Assembly: GCF_040549485.1 (NCBI RefSeq)
Contig: NZ_JBEPTK010000008.1
Coordinates: forward strand, 124,001-188,000
Source: Constrictibacter sp. MBR-5
GTDB lineage: Bacteria > Pseudomonadota > Alphaproteobacteria > JAJUGE01
DNA length: 64,000 bases
Direction of reading: 5' to 3'
Below, one piece after another: positions 16,232 through 23,934 of this stretch. The notes beneath the pieces were generated by a model. The model ran no database searches. It worked only from the letters and a program-made list of their open reading frames with translations, and had not been told where the DNA came from. How positions within the stretch are numbered: the stretch's first letter is position 1; every line of letters begins with the position of its first letter. The translations under genes were made by a program, and so were the position numbers.

Positions 16232-17298
16232 CGAGCAAGCTTTCCTTCCTGACGAGCGTCGCGGCCGGCGCCATGGTCCTCGGCATGGCCGCGACCCCCG
16301 CCAGCGCTTTCGACAAGCTGAACTGGGAGTGGAACCTGAAGGTCGACGAGAAGGTTACGAAGAACGTGAAGATCGACGTCGACGTCGATCCGAGCGGCCT
16401 CGTCCTTCTCGAGAACGTCCAGGTCCAGGTCGGCGACGTGAAGGCGGAGTCGATCGTTACCGGCATCGACAACAACCAGTACGATGCCAACGGCGGTTCG
16501 ACGATCGTCGACCTCGGGACGCTCGGGTTCACGGGTACTTACAATGGCAACGGCGTCGTCTCGCCGTCCTCGTTCACGCCGCAGGGGGGACCGGCCGACT
16601 TCAATCCCACTTTCATGAGTGGCACGGTGTCCGGAGGCGGGACCCTACCCATCGTCGGCGGCGGCGGCCTGACCACGAACTACGACCTAGGTTCGATCGA
16701 AGTCACCGTCGACCCGACCGGCACCTTCGACGCCAGGACGGAATTGCCGGAAGTGATCAGCGCGGCCACCGCCGTGGGCAACAATTCGAGCATCGACAGC
16801 GAAGTGATGGTCGAGGTGCACGAGGGCCAGTTCCTGTTCGACACGGTCGACGGTGGCGTCGAAGCGGGTCTGCCGGAAGGTCTCGCGGCGCTCGCGATCT
16901 ACGAGCTGTTCGACGACAACTACGGCGACATCAACACCAACCACCTGGTGGGTGCCGCCACGCTGGTCGGCGCGGTCGGCGGCCTGATCGACAAGGCGGA
17001 GATCTCCGCCGTGTCGCGGGTCTCGAACATCCTCAACGCCTCGGTCGACAGCGCGGCCACGGCGGTGGGCAACAACAAGTCCATCAACATCGAACCGCGC
17101 ACCTTCGCCGATGCGGTCATGATGGGCGACGTGACCCAGGTCAGCGTCGCGAACGTCAGCGCCCTCTCCGACGTCCGCAACGTCAGCCTGAACAACTACA
17201 CCAACCTCGGGAAGATCGGCGGGCCGGTCGTCAATTCGGTGGCCACCGCGGTCGGCAACAACCTCAGCGTCTCGGTCAAGGCGCCCGTGGTCGACTGA
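16228..17298 (+). CDS. Secreted repeat protein with three ATAVGNN motifs (putative fibre/holdfast-anchor subunit)
   Basis: Protein of 356 residues with a clear signal peptide (cleavage near A-S-A, residue 27). The mature part is rich in Val, Asn, Thr, Gly and Asp and has no Cys. The segment A-T-A-V-G-N-N recurs at residues 180-186, 277-283 and 339-345, each time followed by a hydrophilic/hydrophobic alternating stretch (S-S-I-D-S-E, K-S-I-N-I-E, L-S-V-S-V-K). This resembles the repeated motif of holdfast-attachment proteins (HfaA/HfaD) and the strand-turn-strand logic of curlins. Being coupled to the CsgG-like pore gene, it is the best candidate for the main exported substrate. Amyloid formation is inference. 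Confidence 0.7.
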   Translation: MTSKLSFLTSVAAGAMVLGMAATPASAFDKLNWEWNLKVDEKVTKNVKIDVDVDPSGLVLLENVQVQVGDVKAESIVTGIDNNQYDANGGSTIVDLGTLGFTGTYNGNGVVSPSSFTPQGGPADFNPTFMSGTVSGGGTLPIVGGGGLTTNYDLGSIEVTVDPTGTFDARTELPEVISAATAVGNNSSIDSEVMVEVHEGQFLFDTVDGGVEAGLPEGLAALAIYELFDDNYGDINTNHLVGAATLVGAVGGLIDKAEISAVSRVSNILNASVDSAATAVGNNKSINIEPRTFADAVMMGDVTQVSVANVSALSDVRNVSLNNYTNLGKIGGPVVNSVATAVGNNLSVSVKAPVVD

Positions 17299-17317
17299 TT
17301 TCTACCGGTACCCCTTG

Positions 17318-17343
17318 GTGGGAGCGGCATCCGCCGCTCCCAC
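17318..17343 (+). promoter_or_regulatory. Stable hairpin between the two exported-protein genes
   Basis: An 11-bp perfect stem (GTGGGAGCGGC at 17318-17328 with its complement at 17333-17343) and a four-base loop, with no U-tract. It could act as an attenuator or as an RNA 3'-end protector that sets different amounts of the 16228 and 17370 products. Confidence 0.5.
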
Positions 17344-17369
17344 ACCTTCTCCTTCCGCAGGAGACCGCC

Positions 17370-17813
17370 ATGCGATCCACAACCAAACGCCGCCTCGGCC
17401 GCTGCATCCTCGGCATCGGCATGTCCATCGCCCTCGTCCCGACCGCCGAAGTGCCGGTCTCGTACGCCGGCGAGAAGGGCCAGTTCGACTCGCCATGGTC
17501 CTTTACGGTGCGCGATCGCCGCGTCGCCATCGCCGTCGCAATCAAACAGGTCGAGGATGGGCTTCTCGGCCCCAGCCGGTCGACCACCAACGTCGAGAAT
17601 GTCGTCTGCAACGGCCCCTCCGGTGGCGCAAGCTCCAGCGCCAATTTCTTCTGCGAAGTGATACGCGGCGACAATAACCAGATCGGCGACCGCGAGCAGG
17701 GCAGCGCCGGGGACCAGACGGCGACGAACAACAACTCGACCAACGGCAACGTCAACCAATCGCAGAGCAGCGGGGTCGACAGCGTCGCCTCTGCGCTCAA
17801 CGGCAACTTCTGA
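17370..17813 (+). CDS. Small secreted Asn/Gln/Ser-rich protein (possible minor fibre subunit)
   Basis: Protein of 147 residues with a basic, hydrophobic N-terminus (signal-like to about residue 33, Y-A-G). The C-terminal 47 residues are strongly rich in Asn, Gln, Ser and Gly (D-N-N-Q-I-G-D near 101, then N-N-N-S-T-N-G-N-V-N-Q-S-Q near 120-132) and end in S-A-L-N-G-N-F. Two mature Cys (80 and 95) may form a disulfide. The composition recalls curlin repeats and HfaA. The ATG at 17370 follows CAGGAGA. It lies between the repeat protein and the second LuxR gene and is probably in the same operon; a nucleator or tip subunit is a guess. Confidence 0.65.
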   Translation: MRSTTKRRLGRCILGIGMSIALVPTAEVPVSYAGEKGQFDSPWSFTVRDRRVAIAVAIKQVEDGLLGPSRSTTNVENVVCNGPSGGASSSANFFCEVIRGDNNQIGDREQGSAGDQTATNNNSTNGNVNQSQSSGVDSVASALNGNF

Positions 17814-17913
17814 GACTGACATGCTCGGGAACGGGATCCGGGGGCAGCTGGAACGCCTCGAACGGAAACCTCCGCTCGCCCGCACGGACGAGCCTGCTGC
17901 GAGGTGTGACGCC

Positions 17914-18627
17914 ATGGCCGCTTCAGCGCCGACCGTTTTGATCGTGGGAAGCGAGGGTCTCCTCGTCGAGGGTCTGGGGCAGTTCTTCGAAAGCGTCGGC
18001 TTTCGCGTCGAGCGGCACCTGGACCGCGGCCCGCCCGCAGATCCCCCTCCCAGGCCCGAGATCCTCATCGTGCTCGACGACCCGGCCCGGGCCAGCGAAG
18101 CCAGGGCCCTGGTCGACGCGATGCAGGAGCACCAGACCGAGACGAAGCTCGTGCTCCTTCGGCCGTCCTTCACCCCCGCCCAGGTCCGCGACGCGCTGCA
18201 GCTCGGCTTCCATGCCATCCTGCTGCGCAGCGTCTCCCAGGACGCCCTCGGGCATGCGATCCGCCTGCTGCTGCTCGACGAGACCATCGTGCCCGTCCCG
18301 CTCGCGGCGATGCTGGTCGATCTCGGAGAACAGATGGGGGACGCCGGGGCGCGCGACGACGGCGGCTTCTCCCGGCGCGAACTCCAGATCCTCGCCTGCC
18401 TGGTCCGGGGCCAGCCGAACAAGGCGATCGCCTACGACCTGGGCGTCAGCGAAGCGACCGTGAAGGTGCAGATCCGCCATCTCCTCAAGAAGATCGGCGT
18501 CGCGAACCGGACGCAGGCGGCGATATGGGCGATCGGCAGGGAAGTCGTCCCCGGCACCGCTCCCGTTCGCGACGGACTGGGCCTGCCGGAGCGCGTCGGC
18601 GCATCGGAAGACGGATTGGACCGCTGA
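17914..18627 (+). CDS. LuxR/CsgD-like regulator, second copy
   Basis: Regulator of 237 residues with the same plan as the 13536-14240 gene: a degenerate receiver (strand 1 L-I-V-G-S-E-G-L-L lacks the acidic pair) followed by a LuxR HTH near residues 150-210 (R-R-E-L-Q-I-L-A-C-L, then N-K-A-I-A-Y-D-L-G-V-S-E-A-T-V-K-V-Q). Start: the ATG at 17914, preceded by GAGG nine bases upstream, gives the normal N-terminus; an in-frame ATG at 17821 adds 31 unrelated residues. The next gene starts one base after its stop. A regulator inside the operon suggests autoregulation. Confidence 0.83.
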   Translation: MAASAPTVLIVGSEGLLVEGLGQFFESVGFRVERHLDRGPPADPPPRPEILIVLDDPARASEARALVDAMQEHQTETKLVLLRPSFTPAQVRDALQLGFHAILLRSVSQDALGHAIRLLLLDETIVPVPLAAMLVDLGEQMGDAGARDDGGFSRRELQILACLVRGQPNKAIAYDLGVSEATVKVQIRHLLKKIGVANRTQAAIWAIGREVVPGTAPVRDGLGLPERVGASEDGLDR

Positions 18628-18628
18628 G

Positions 18629-19150
18629 ATGCACCGCCGTCCGACGCCCACCGCCTGCAGACACCTCGCCGCGACGGCCGCCATCGCCCTGCTCGTCATG
18701 GCCGGCGGCGCGGCGGCGCAGACCGATGCGCCGGGCCGGACCGCCACCTGGCAGACGAGCTGCCCGCCCGGCGCGCCCTGCATCGCCTATGCGCAGAGCG
18801 GCGGCCAGACGAGCGTCGGCACGGTGGCGGTCCGCCTGAGCGTCGGTCAGCGCAGCCCGACGGAGCCCATCGTCGTGGTGGACATCGGCACCCCGGTGGT
18901 CCAGGCGCGCGGCTTCGGCCTCGGCGTCGACGACAACCGTCCCCTGGTCGCGACGATCGCCCAGTGCGACCAGGTCGCCTGCCGCGCGGTCATTTCGGGA
19001 GCAGCCGCGGACGCTCTGGTCCAGCAGTTCCGCAAGGGCAAGGAAGCGGTCCTCCTCTATTTCGCGACGGAGCGCCAGCCGGTCAGGATCCACGTCACGC
19101 TCAAGGGTTTCACCGCCGCATACCGAAAGGTGAGCGCAGGAGGCGGATGA
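18629..19150 (+). CDS. IalB-family (invasion-associated locus B-like) exported protein
   Basis: Protein of 173 residues with a signal peptide ending A-A-A-Q near residue 31. The mature part follows the IalB pattern: W-Q-T-S-C, then C-I-A-Y-A-Q, a long strand (V-V-D-I-G-T-P-V-V), a loop (G-L-G-V-D-D-N-R-P), and the Cys pair in A-Q-C-D-Q-V-A-C-R. Four Cys probably form two disulfides. IalB-type proteins are widespread periplasmic proteins of alphaproteobacteria with poorly known function; the name comes from Bartonella and does not imply virulence here. It begins one base after the LuxR stop, so it is in the fibre-like operon. Confidence 0.82.
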   Translation: MHRRPTPTACRHLAATAAIALLVMAGGAAAQTDAPGRTATWQTSCPPGAPCIAYAQSGGQTSVGTVAVRLSVGQRSPTEPIVVVDIGTPVVQARGFGLGVDDNRPLVATIAQCDQVACRAVISGAAADALVQQFRKGKEAVLLYFATERQPVRIHVTLKGFTAAYRKVSAGGG

Positions 19151-19192
19151 GGCTGCCCGCCGACGGGCAGGAGATCGGGGGGAAGCGCGCAC

Positions 19193-19660
19193 ATGTCGCC
19201 CACGCTTGGCAGGAAGACAGCGAGGCTCCGTTCGCCGGGCCGGATCCTGCTGGTGGAGGACGAGCCCTCCCTCGCCGCATTCGCCGTGCGGAGCCTCAAT
19301 CACGCCGGCTATCACGTCGCCGGCCCGTTCGCCTGCGAGCACGACGCCCTGCTCGCCGCGGGTCACGACAAGCCGGATCTCGCGCTGCTCGACGTATGCC
19401 TCCAGGAAGGCGACGGCGTGCATCTCGCCGAACTGCTGCATCGTCACTGGCAGGTGCCGATTCTCTTCGTCAGCGGCAGCCCCCAGCACGCCGCCGAGGG
19501 CGCATCGGTCGCGATCGGCCTGCTGCAGAAGCCCTACACCCTGCAGGCGCTCGTCGACAGCGTCCGCTTCTGCGAGGCCTGCATCAGGGGCGAGGCGGCA
19601 TCGCCGCCCAAGACGCTCATGCTGTTCCCCGGCGCCCGCCGCTACCGGCGCCCGCGCTGA
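19193..19660 (+). CDS. Single-domain response regulator (receiver)
   Basis: Protein of 155 residues: a receiver domain with the acidic pair in L-L-V-E-D-E-P (residues 19-25), the phospho-acceptor Asp in L-A-L-L-D-V (near 67), a Ser in F-V-S-G-S and the conserved Lys in L-L-Q-K-P-Y. There is no output domain; the C-terminal 30 residues are Arg/Pro-rich and probably disordered. Unlike the two LuxR proteins upstream, this receiver is complete. It is 42 bp beyond the ialB-like gene, and no histidine kinase is nearby. It may be a phosphate shuttle or binding partner for the locus. Confidence 0.85.
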   Translation: MSPTLGRKTARLRSPGRILLVEDEPSLAAFAVRSLNHAGYHVAGPFACEHDALLAAGHDKPDLALLDVCLQEGDGVHLAELLHRHWQVPILFVSGSPQHAAEGASVAIGLLQKPYTLQALVDSVRFCEACIRGEAASPPKTLMLFPGARRYRRPR

Positions 19661-19669
19661 TCCGCGGCG

Positions 19670-21217
19670 TCAGCTCGTCCCCGCCGTCGGCGGCGGATCC
19701 GGCGCCGCAGGCGCGGTCCGCTCCGGGCGCCAGGCGCGCAGGAAGGTGCCGAATGCCCGGCCGGGCACGCCCATCGCCGTGGCATCCGCCACGTCCGGGC
19801 CGGTACGCATGAACCTGTAGGCCGCACCGCCCTCCGCGAACTCCAGCACGTCGCCGCCGAAGCGGCCGGAAACGGCGAAACCTGCACTGGCGCCGTCGGC
19901 GGCTGCGTCCGGCGCGGATGGCGCGTCGTCCCCCGGTGCCGTATAGACGAGACGGGCGCCCGACGCCGTGACGTCGTCGATCACGAGCGCCGCGCCGCGG
20001 CCGTCGTCCCATTGCCCGATCCAGATACCCGCATAGGCCTCGGCAAGAGGATCGTCGGCCGCGACGGGTCCCGGCAGGACCAGGTCCGGACGGAACGGCA
20101 GGTCGAGCCCCGGAATATCCGCGAGGATCTGCGGCCCCGGTGAGCTCTCGGGTGGCGTATCGGGCGGCGGCTCACGTCGCGCCTCCCGTTGCACCTCCGG
20201 CCGCGGCGCCTCCACGGCACTGCGTCGGGCCGGCGCGACCGGCACGGCCGGCGCAATCGTGACAACCTGTGCCGCCGGCGCGGCCGGCACGGGTGGCGCG
20301 GCCTGCACCGTCTCCGCGACCGCCGCTTCCTTCGTCAGGAGGGCCATCAGGACCGTGTCGCGCATCAGCAGGCGCAGGCGCAGCCCGTCGCCCGATCCGT
20401 GCGCCAGGACGAGATCCCGGCTCGGCCCCACCGGAAGGACGAGCCCCTCGGCGCGCAGCTGCCGCTCGCTGACCACCGCCGGCCCGGTGACCCCGGCGAC
20501 GCCGGACACGTGCACCAGCCGCATCCCGTCGCCGGCATCCGCCACCTCGACACGGAGCGGCCCTCGGCCGGAGCCCGGCGAGCCCGGCTCGTGCCAACGC
20601 CCGCTCCAGACGCCGAGCCCCGACTCCGCTCGCCCGGGATCCGCGCGCGCCGCAGTGGGTCCGACCGGCGGCTGTGGGGCAGCCTCGGTCCGGCGAGGGC
20701 CGGGCTCCGGAGCCACGACCGGCGGCGGATCCGGCATCGCCGCCGCGGCGACGCTCGCGGGCCGGTCGCCCGGCGCCGGCCCCGGCGCTGGGACGGGATC
20801 GCGCTCCAGCAGCAGGCTCGTCGTGCTCCGGGGATTGACGATCCGCACCCGGAGCCGCCCCGACGCATCCGCCGTGCAGACCAGATACTGCTCGTCGCCC
20901 ATGTCGAACCGGGCAGTGTTGCCGGCCTGGAAGCCCGTCAGCCGGCGCTCCAGGGACCGCCCCGACAGCAGGCGATAGGTGACCGTGGCCTCGGCCGCGC
21001 CGCCGCCGCCAAACGTGTCGATGGCGACGCTGATCGGCACCGGGGCGCCGTCGGAGAAGTCGGTCCAGGTCCCGCTCCACCGTCCCGCCAAACGGTCCGC
21101 CGGCCGGGCCCCCGCCTCCTGCCCGGCGGCCGGTATCGCCGCCAGTGCCAGGCTGCCGAGCGCGGCGACCGCCGCCAGCGCGGCCGCGACGCGTCTCGCG
21201 GCGGCGGTCCGGCTCAT
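19670..21217 (-). CDS. Secreted protein with three W-x-G-x-W modules
   Basis: Protein of 515 residues with a signal peptide (ending near A-A-G-Q-E, residue 34). Three similar modules each begin with a Trp-Gly-Trp signature: A-G-R-W-S-G-T-W near 44-51, G-V-W-S-G-R-W near 203-209 and A-G-I-W-I-G-Q-W near 403-410. They are separated by Pro/Ala-rich linkers. Each module continues as beta-rich sequence (for example V-T-Y-R-L-L-S-G). This looks like an internally triplicated beta domain tethered in the periplasm. No family recognised and no function suggested. It is convergent with the receiver gene (9 bp between stops). Confidence 0.75.
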   Translation of the reverse strand: MSRTAAARRVAAALAAVAALGSLALAAIPAAGQEAGARPADRLAGRWSGTWTDFSDGAPVPISVAIDTFGGGGAAEATVTYRLLSGRSLERRLTGFQAGNTARFDMGDEQYLVCTADASGRLRVRIVNPRSTTSLLLERDPVPAPGPAPGDRPASVAAAAMPDPPPVVAPEPGPRRTEAAPQPPVGPTAARADPGRAESGLGVWSGRWHEPGSPGSGRGPLRVEVADAGDGMRLVHVSGVAGVTGPAVVSERQLRAEGLVLPVGPSRDLVLAHGSGDGLRLRLLMRDTVLMALLTKEAAVAETVQAAPPVPAAPAAQVVTIAPAVPVAPARRSAVEAPRPEVQREARREPPPDTPPESSPGPQILADIPGLDLPFRPDLVLPGPVAADDPLAEAYAGIWIGQWDDGRGAALVIDDVTASGARLVYTAPGDDAPSAPDAAADGASAGFAVSGRFGGDVLEFAEGGAAYRFMRTGPDVADATAMGVPGRAFGTFLRAWRPERTAPAAPDPPPTAGTS

Positions 21218-21248
21218 CGCGTCCGCTCCCCGGCCCGCGCCGCTCCGC

Positions 21249-22421
21249 CTACTCCGCCGCGATGCCGCGGCGGTAGGTGGACGGCTCCATCTCCTTCACC
21301 GCCGAGGCGCGCTTCGACAGCCAGTAGGACTGGGAATCCGGCATGGTCTCGAACGCCGTGTCGACGCCCAGCTTGCGCGCCGCGTCCATCGGCCAGTTCG
21401 GGTTGTACATGAGCTCCCGCGCAAGCGCGATCAGGTCCGCCTTGCCCTCCTGCAGGATCTGCTCCGCTTGGTCGGCGTGCACGATCAGGCCGACGGCCAT
21501 GGTCATCACGCCGCCGTCGCGCTTCAGCCGGTCCGAATAGGGCACCTGGTAGCCGTAGCCGACGGGTCCGGTGCCGACCACCGGCGAGCCGCGCATGCCG
21601 CCCGAACTGCAGTCGATCACGTCGACGCCCTTCGGCCCCACAAGCTTCGCCAGTTCGACGCTCTGGTCCGGGCCCCAGCCCGCATCGTCCTCGACCGACA
21701 GCCGCATGAACAGCGGCTTGTGCGCTGGCCACACCGCCCGGACCGCCTCGGTGATCTCCACCGCGAGGCGCATCCGGTTCAGCTCCGACCCGCCATACTC
21801 GTCGTTGCGCACGTTCGCGGTCGGCGACAGGAACTGGTGCAGCAGATAGCCGTGCGCGGCGTGGATCTCGAGCACGTCGTAGCCGGCCTCGTTCGCCCGG
21901 CGCGCGGCCTGGGCCCACTTGTCGACGAGGTCGGGGATCTCGGCGGTGGTCAGCGCGCGCGGCGTCGGCTCCTTGTCGGAACTGCCGAGTGCGCTCGGCG
22001 CCACCAACTCCCAGGCGTCCCAGTCGTCGACGCCCTCGGCCAGCGCCGCCTCCTTGGTCAGCGGCGCACCGCCCTGCCAGGGCCGGAAGCGCCGCGCCTT
22101 GCGGCCGGAATGGCCGAGCTGCAGGCCCGGCACCGCGCCGTGCGCCCGGATGAACTCGACGCAGCGCGCGAGGCCCGGCACGTGCTCGTCGCGCCACAGG
22201 CCCAGGTCGCCGATCGTGCCGCAGCCGCGGCGGTCGACCTTGGTCGATTCCATGAAGACCAGCCCCGCCCCGCCGGCGGCATAGCGCCCGGCGTTGACCA
22301 GGTGCCAGTCCGTGGCGAAGCCCTTCTCCGCGGCATACTGGTGCATGGGTGCGACGACCACGCGGTTCTTCAGCGTGATGTCGCGCAGCTGGATCGGCGT
22401 AAACAGCAGTGGTTGCGTCAC
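21249..22421 (-). CDS. Old-yellow-enzyme NADH:flavin oxidoreductase (YqjM/NamA type)
   Basis: FMN oxidoreductase of 390 residues of the OYE family, which reduces activated C=C bonds with NAD(P)H. Landmarks: L-F-T-P-I-Q-L-R-D at the N-terminus, V-V-V-A-P-M-H-Q-Y, L-Q-L-G-H-S-G-R-K, H-A-A-H-G-Y-L-L-H-Q-F-L-S-P and R-x-D-E-Y-G-G. The lack of the C-terminal extension and the S/T-poor flavin-contact strand fit the YqjM class. Start: GTG at 22421 in frame with V-T-Q-P-L-L-F-T-P, preceded by GAGGGG; longer readings to 22505 would begin in a repeat element. Substrate unknown. Confidence 0.9.
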   Translation of the reverse strand: MTQPLLFTPIQLRDITLKNRVVVAPMHQYAAEKGFATDWHLVNAGRYAAGGAGLVFMESTKVDRRGCGTIGDLGLWRDEHVPGLARCVEFIRAHGAVPGLQLGHSGRKARRFRPWQGGAPLTKEAALAEGVDDWDAWELVAPSALGSSDKEPTPRALTTAEIPDLVDKWAQAARRANEAGYDVLEIHAAHGYLLHQFLSPTANVRNDEYGGSELNRMRLAVEITEAVRAVWPAHKPLFMRLSVEDDAGWGPDQSVELAKLVGPKGVDVIDCSSGGMRGSPVVGTGPVGYGYQVPYSDRLKRDGGVMTMAVGLIVHADQAEQILQEGKADLIALARELMYNPNWPMDAARKLGVDTAFETMPDSQSYWLSKRASAVKEMEPSTYRRGIAAE

Positions 22422-22455
22422 TCTCGTCGTCCCCTCGTTTGGTGCTCCCCTCCTC

Positions 22456-22569
22456 CTTCGAGACGGGCCTACGGCCCTCCCCGGGATGAGGACATCGCTA
22501 AGCATGACGAAACAGTGGCTGCGGCAGGGAGCCTCGTGCTGAGGAGCGCCCGCCGGGCGCGTCTCGAAG
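22456..22569. repeat. Intergenic inverted-repeat element
   Basis: About 114 bp bounded by a perfect 10-bp inverted repeat (CTTCGAGACG at 22456-22465; complement at 22560-22569), lying between the amidohydrolase stop and the OYE start. It has the same size and layout as the other intergenic elements in the window. Confidence 0.55.
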
Positions 22570-22586
22570 TGCGCGGCTCGTCCGCC

Positions 22587-23432
22587 CTATTCCTCGTCCG
22601 GTATCGGCCAGCCGAGCCACTCGCAGACGCCGCGGCCCATGATCCACTCCAGGTCCGCGTCGGACAGGAAGTCCATCTCCTCGGTGAAGAAGGTGATGGC
22701 CTCGCGATAGCTGCAGGTGAGGCGCGTGATGTCGGTGCCCCAGAAGACGCGCTCGGGGCCGAAGGCCTCGACCACCCGCTTCACGTGGCCCTGCAATGCC
22801 GGCCAGGGGTAGCTCTCGGTCGAATAGCCCATCAGGCCGGTCGCCTTGACCGCCACATTGTGCCGCTTCGCCAGCTTCAGCAGGTCGTCGAGGTCGCCGA
22901 ACGCCGCCTCGTCCTTGGCGCCCATCGGCCGCGCCAGATGGTCGATGACCAGCCGCAGCTTCGGGTGCCGCTCGGCGATGCGGTCGACGGCGTCGAGCTG
23001 GCCCGGCGGCAGCAGCATGATCGGCACGCCGGCCTTCTCGGCCTCCGGCCACAGCCAGTCCGCCGTCCCGTCGGTCAGCCAGGCCTTGGACTGCGGCGTG
23101 TGGAAGGTGAAGCGCAGGCCCAGCATGCCGGTCTGCTGCTTCCAGGTCGGGATCTTCGTCCGGCTCGCCGGATCCTCGAGCGCCAGCCGGCCCATCACCC
23201 GGAAGCGGTCCGGGTGCAGCCGCGCCGCCTCGATGCCCAGGTCGTTGCGGTCGCCCTCCCAGGAGGGCGGCACGATGATCGCGCGGGCGACACCCGCCTC
23301 GTCCATCCGCCCCAGCAGCTCGTCCGTGCCGAAGGGCGTCGGCCGGTGAGCCTGCGCCGCCCGTCCGGGCGGCCAGGGCCGCTCCGGCGTATCGGCGCCC
23401 CAGACGTGCACCTGCGCGTCGGCGATGATCAT
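22587..23432 (-). CDS. Amidohydrolase (TIM-barrel, PF04909 type)
   Basis: Metal-dependent hydrolase of 281 residues of the amidohydrolase 2 group, related to 2-pyrone-4,6-dicarboxylate lactonase. It opens with D-A-Q-V-H-V-W near residues 5-11, has a strand D-H-L-A-R-P near 157, and ends with the metal/substrate residues in F-W-G-T-D-I-T-R near 231. The ATG at 23432 overlaps the end of the next upstream gene by four bases. It forms a three-gene set with the PNPOx-like and ketopantoate-reductase-like genes, suggesting catabolism of a small ring or lactone compound; the substrate is not predictable. Confidence 0.85.
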   Translation of the reverse strand: MIIADAQVHVWGADTPERPWPPGRAAQAHRPTPFGTDELLGRMDEAGVARAIIVPPSWEGDRNDLGIEAARLHPDRFRVMGRLALEDPASRTKIPTWKQQTGMLGLRFTFHTPQSKAWLTDGTADWLWPEAEKAGVPIMLLPPGQLDAVDRIAERHPKLRLVIDHLARPMGAKDEAAFGDLDDLLKLAKRHNVAVKATGLMGYSTESYPWPALQGHVKRVVEAFGPERVFWGTDITRLTCSYREAITFFTEEMDFLSDADLEWIMGRGVCEWLGWPIPDEE

Positions 23433-23908
23433 GACGGCACTCCCTCTTCCCGGCGCGTCGCACCGACCGCGTCGGCCATGCGCGCGGCATAGTCCCAACT
23501 GGTCATCCGGTCGGGCGCGATGCGGATCGCCACCTCCCGCTCCGGATGCTTGGTCAGCATGCGCGCCAGACGGCTGTCCCGCGCGATGCCGTAGCGGTCG
23601 AGCAGCCGTGCCAGCACCGCCGCCCCCTGCGCCGGGTCGACGGTCGCGTCGCCGCGGCCGCGCACCCCGCGATAGGGCGGCGCGTCGGCCGCCACCTCGA
23701 AGGCGCAGCGCGGGCGGTGGCGCAGGCACGCGACCAGCCGCGACGTCGCCTTCGTGGCGCACCACAGCGCGCCGTCCTCCGGCAGGAACCAGACCGACAG
23801 CACCAGCGGATCGCCCGACGGCGCCACCACGCCCAACCGCACGGGAATCACCGCCGCGGCCAGGAAGGCTTCGATCTCCGCCGCCGACCAGGGGCCGTCG
23901 AGACGCAT
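23429..23908 (-). CDS. Pyridoxamine 5'-phosphate oxidase-like FMN-binding protein
   Basis: Protein of 159 residues with the split-barrel FMN-binding fold of the PNPOx family: V-L-S-V-W-F-L-P-E-D-G-A-L-W-C-A-T near residues 36-52, and V-R-G-R-G-D-A-T-V near 82-90. Such proteins may bind FMN, F420 or haem; this one is too diverged to choose. It starts at the ATG at 23908 and its stop overlaps the amidohydrolase start (ATGA), so the two products are coupled. The start lies 27 bp after the stop of the ketopantoate-reductase-like gene. Confidence 0.75.
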   Translation of the reverse strand: MRLDGPWSAAEIEAFLAAAVIPVRLGVVAPSGDPLVLSVWFLPEDGALWCATKATSRLVACLRHRPRCAFEVAADAPPYRGVRGRGDATVDPAQGAAVLARLLDRYGIARDSRLARMLTKHPEREVAIRIAPDRMTSWDYAARMADAVGATRREEGVPS

Positions 23909-23934
23909 GGCGACCGCTCCGATCCGGATGGCGT

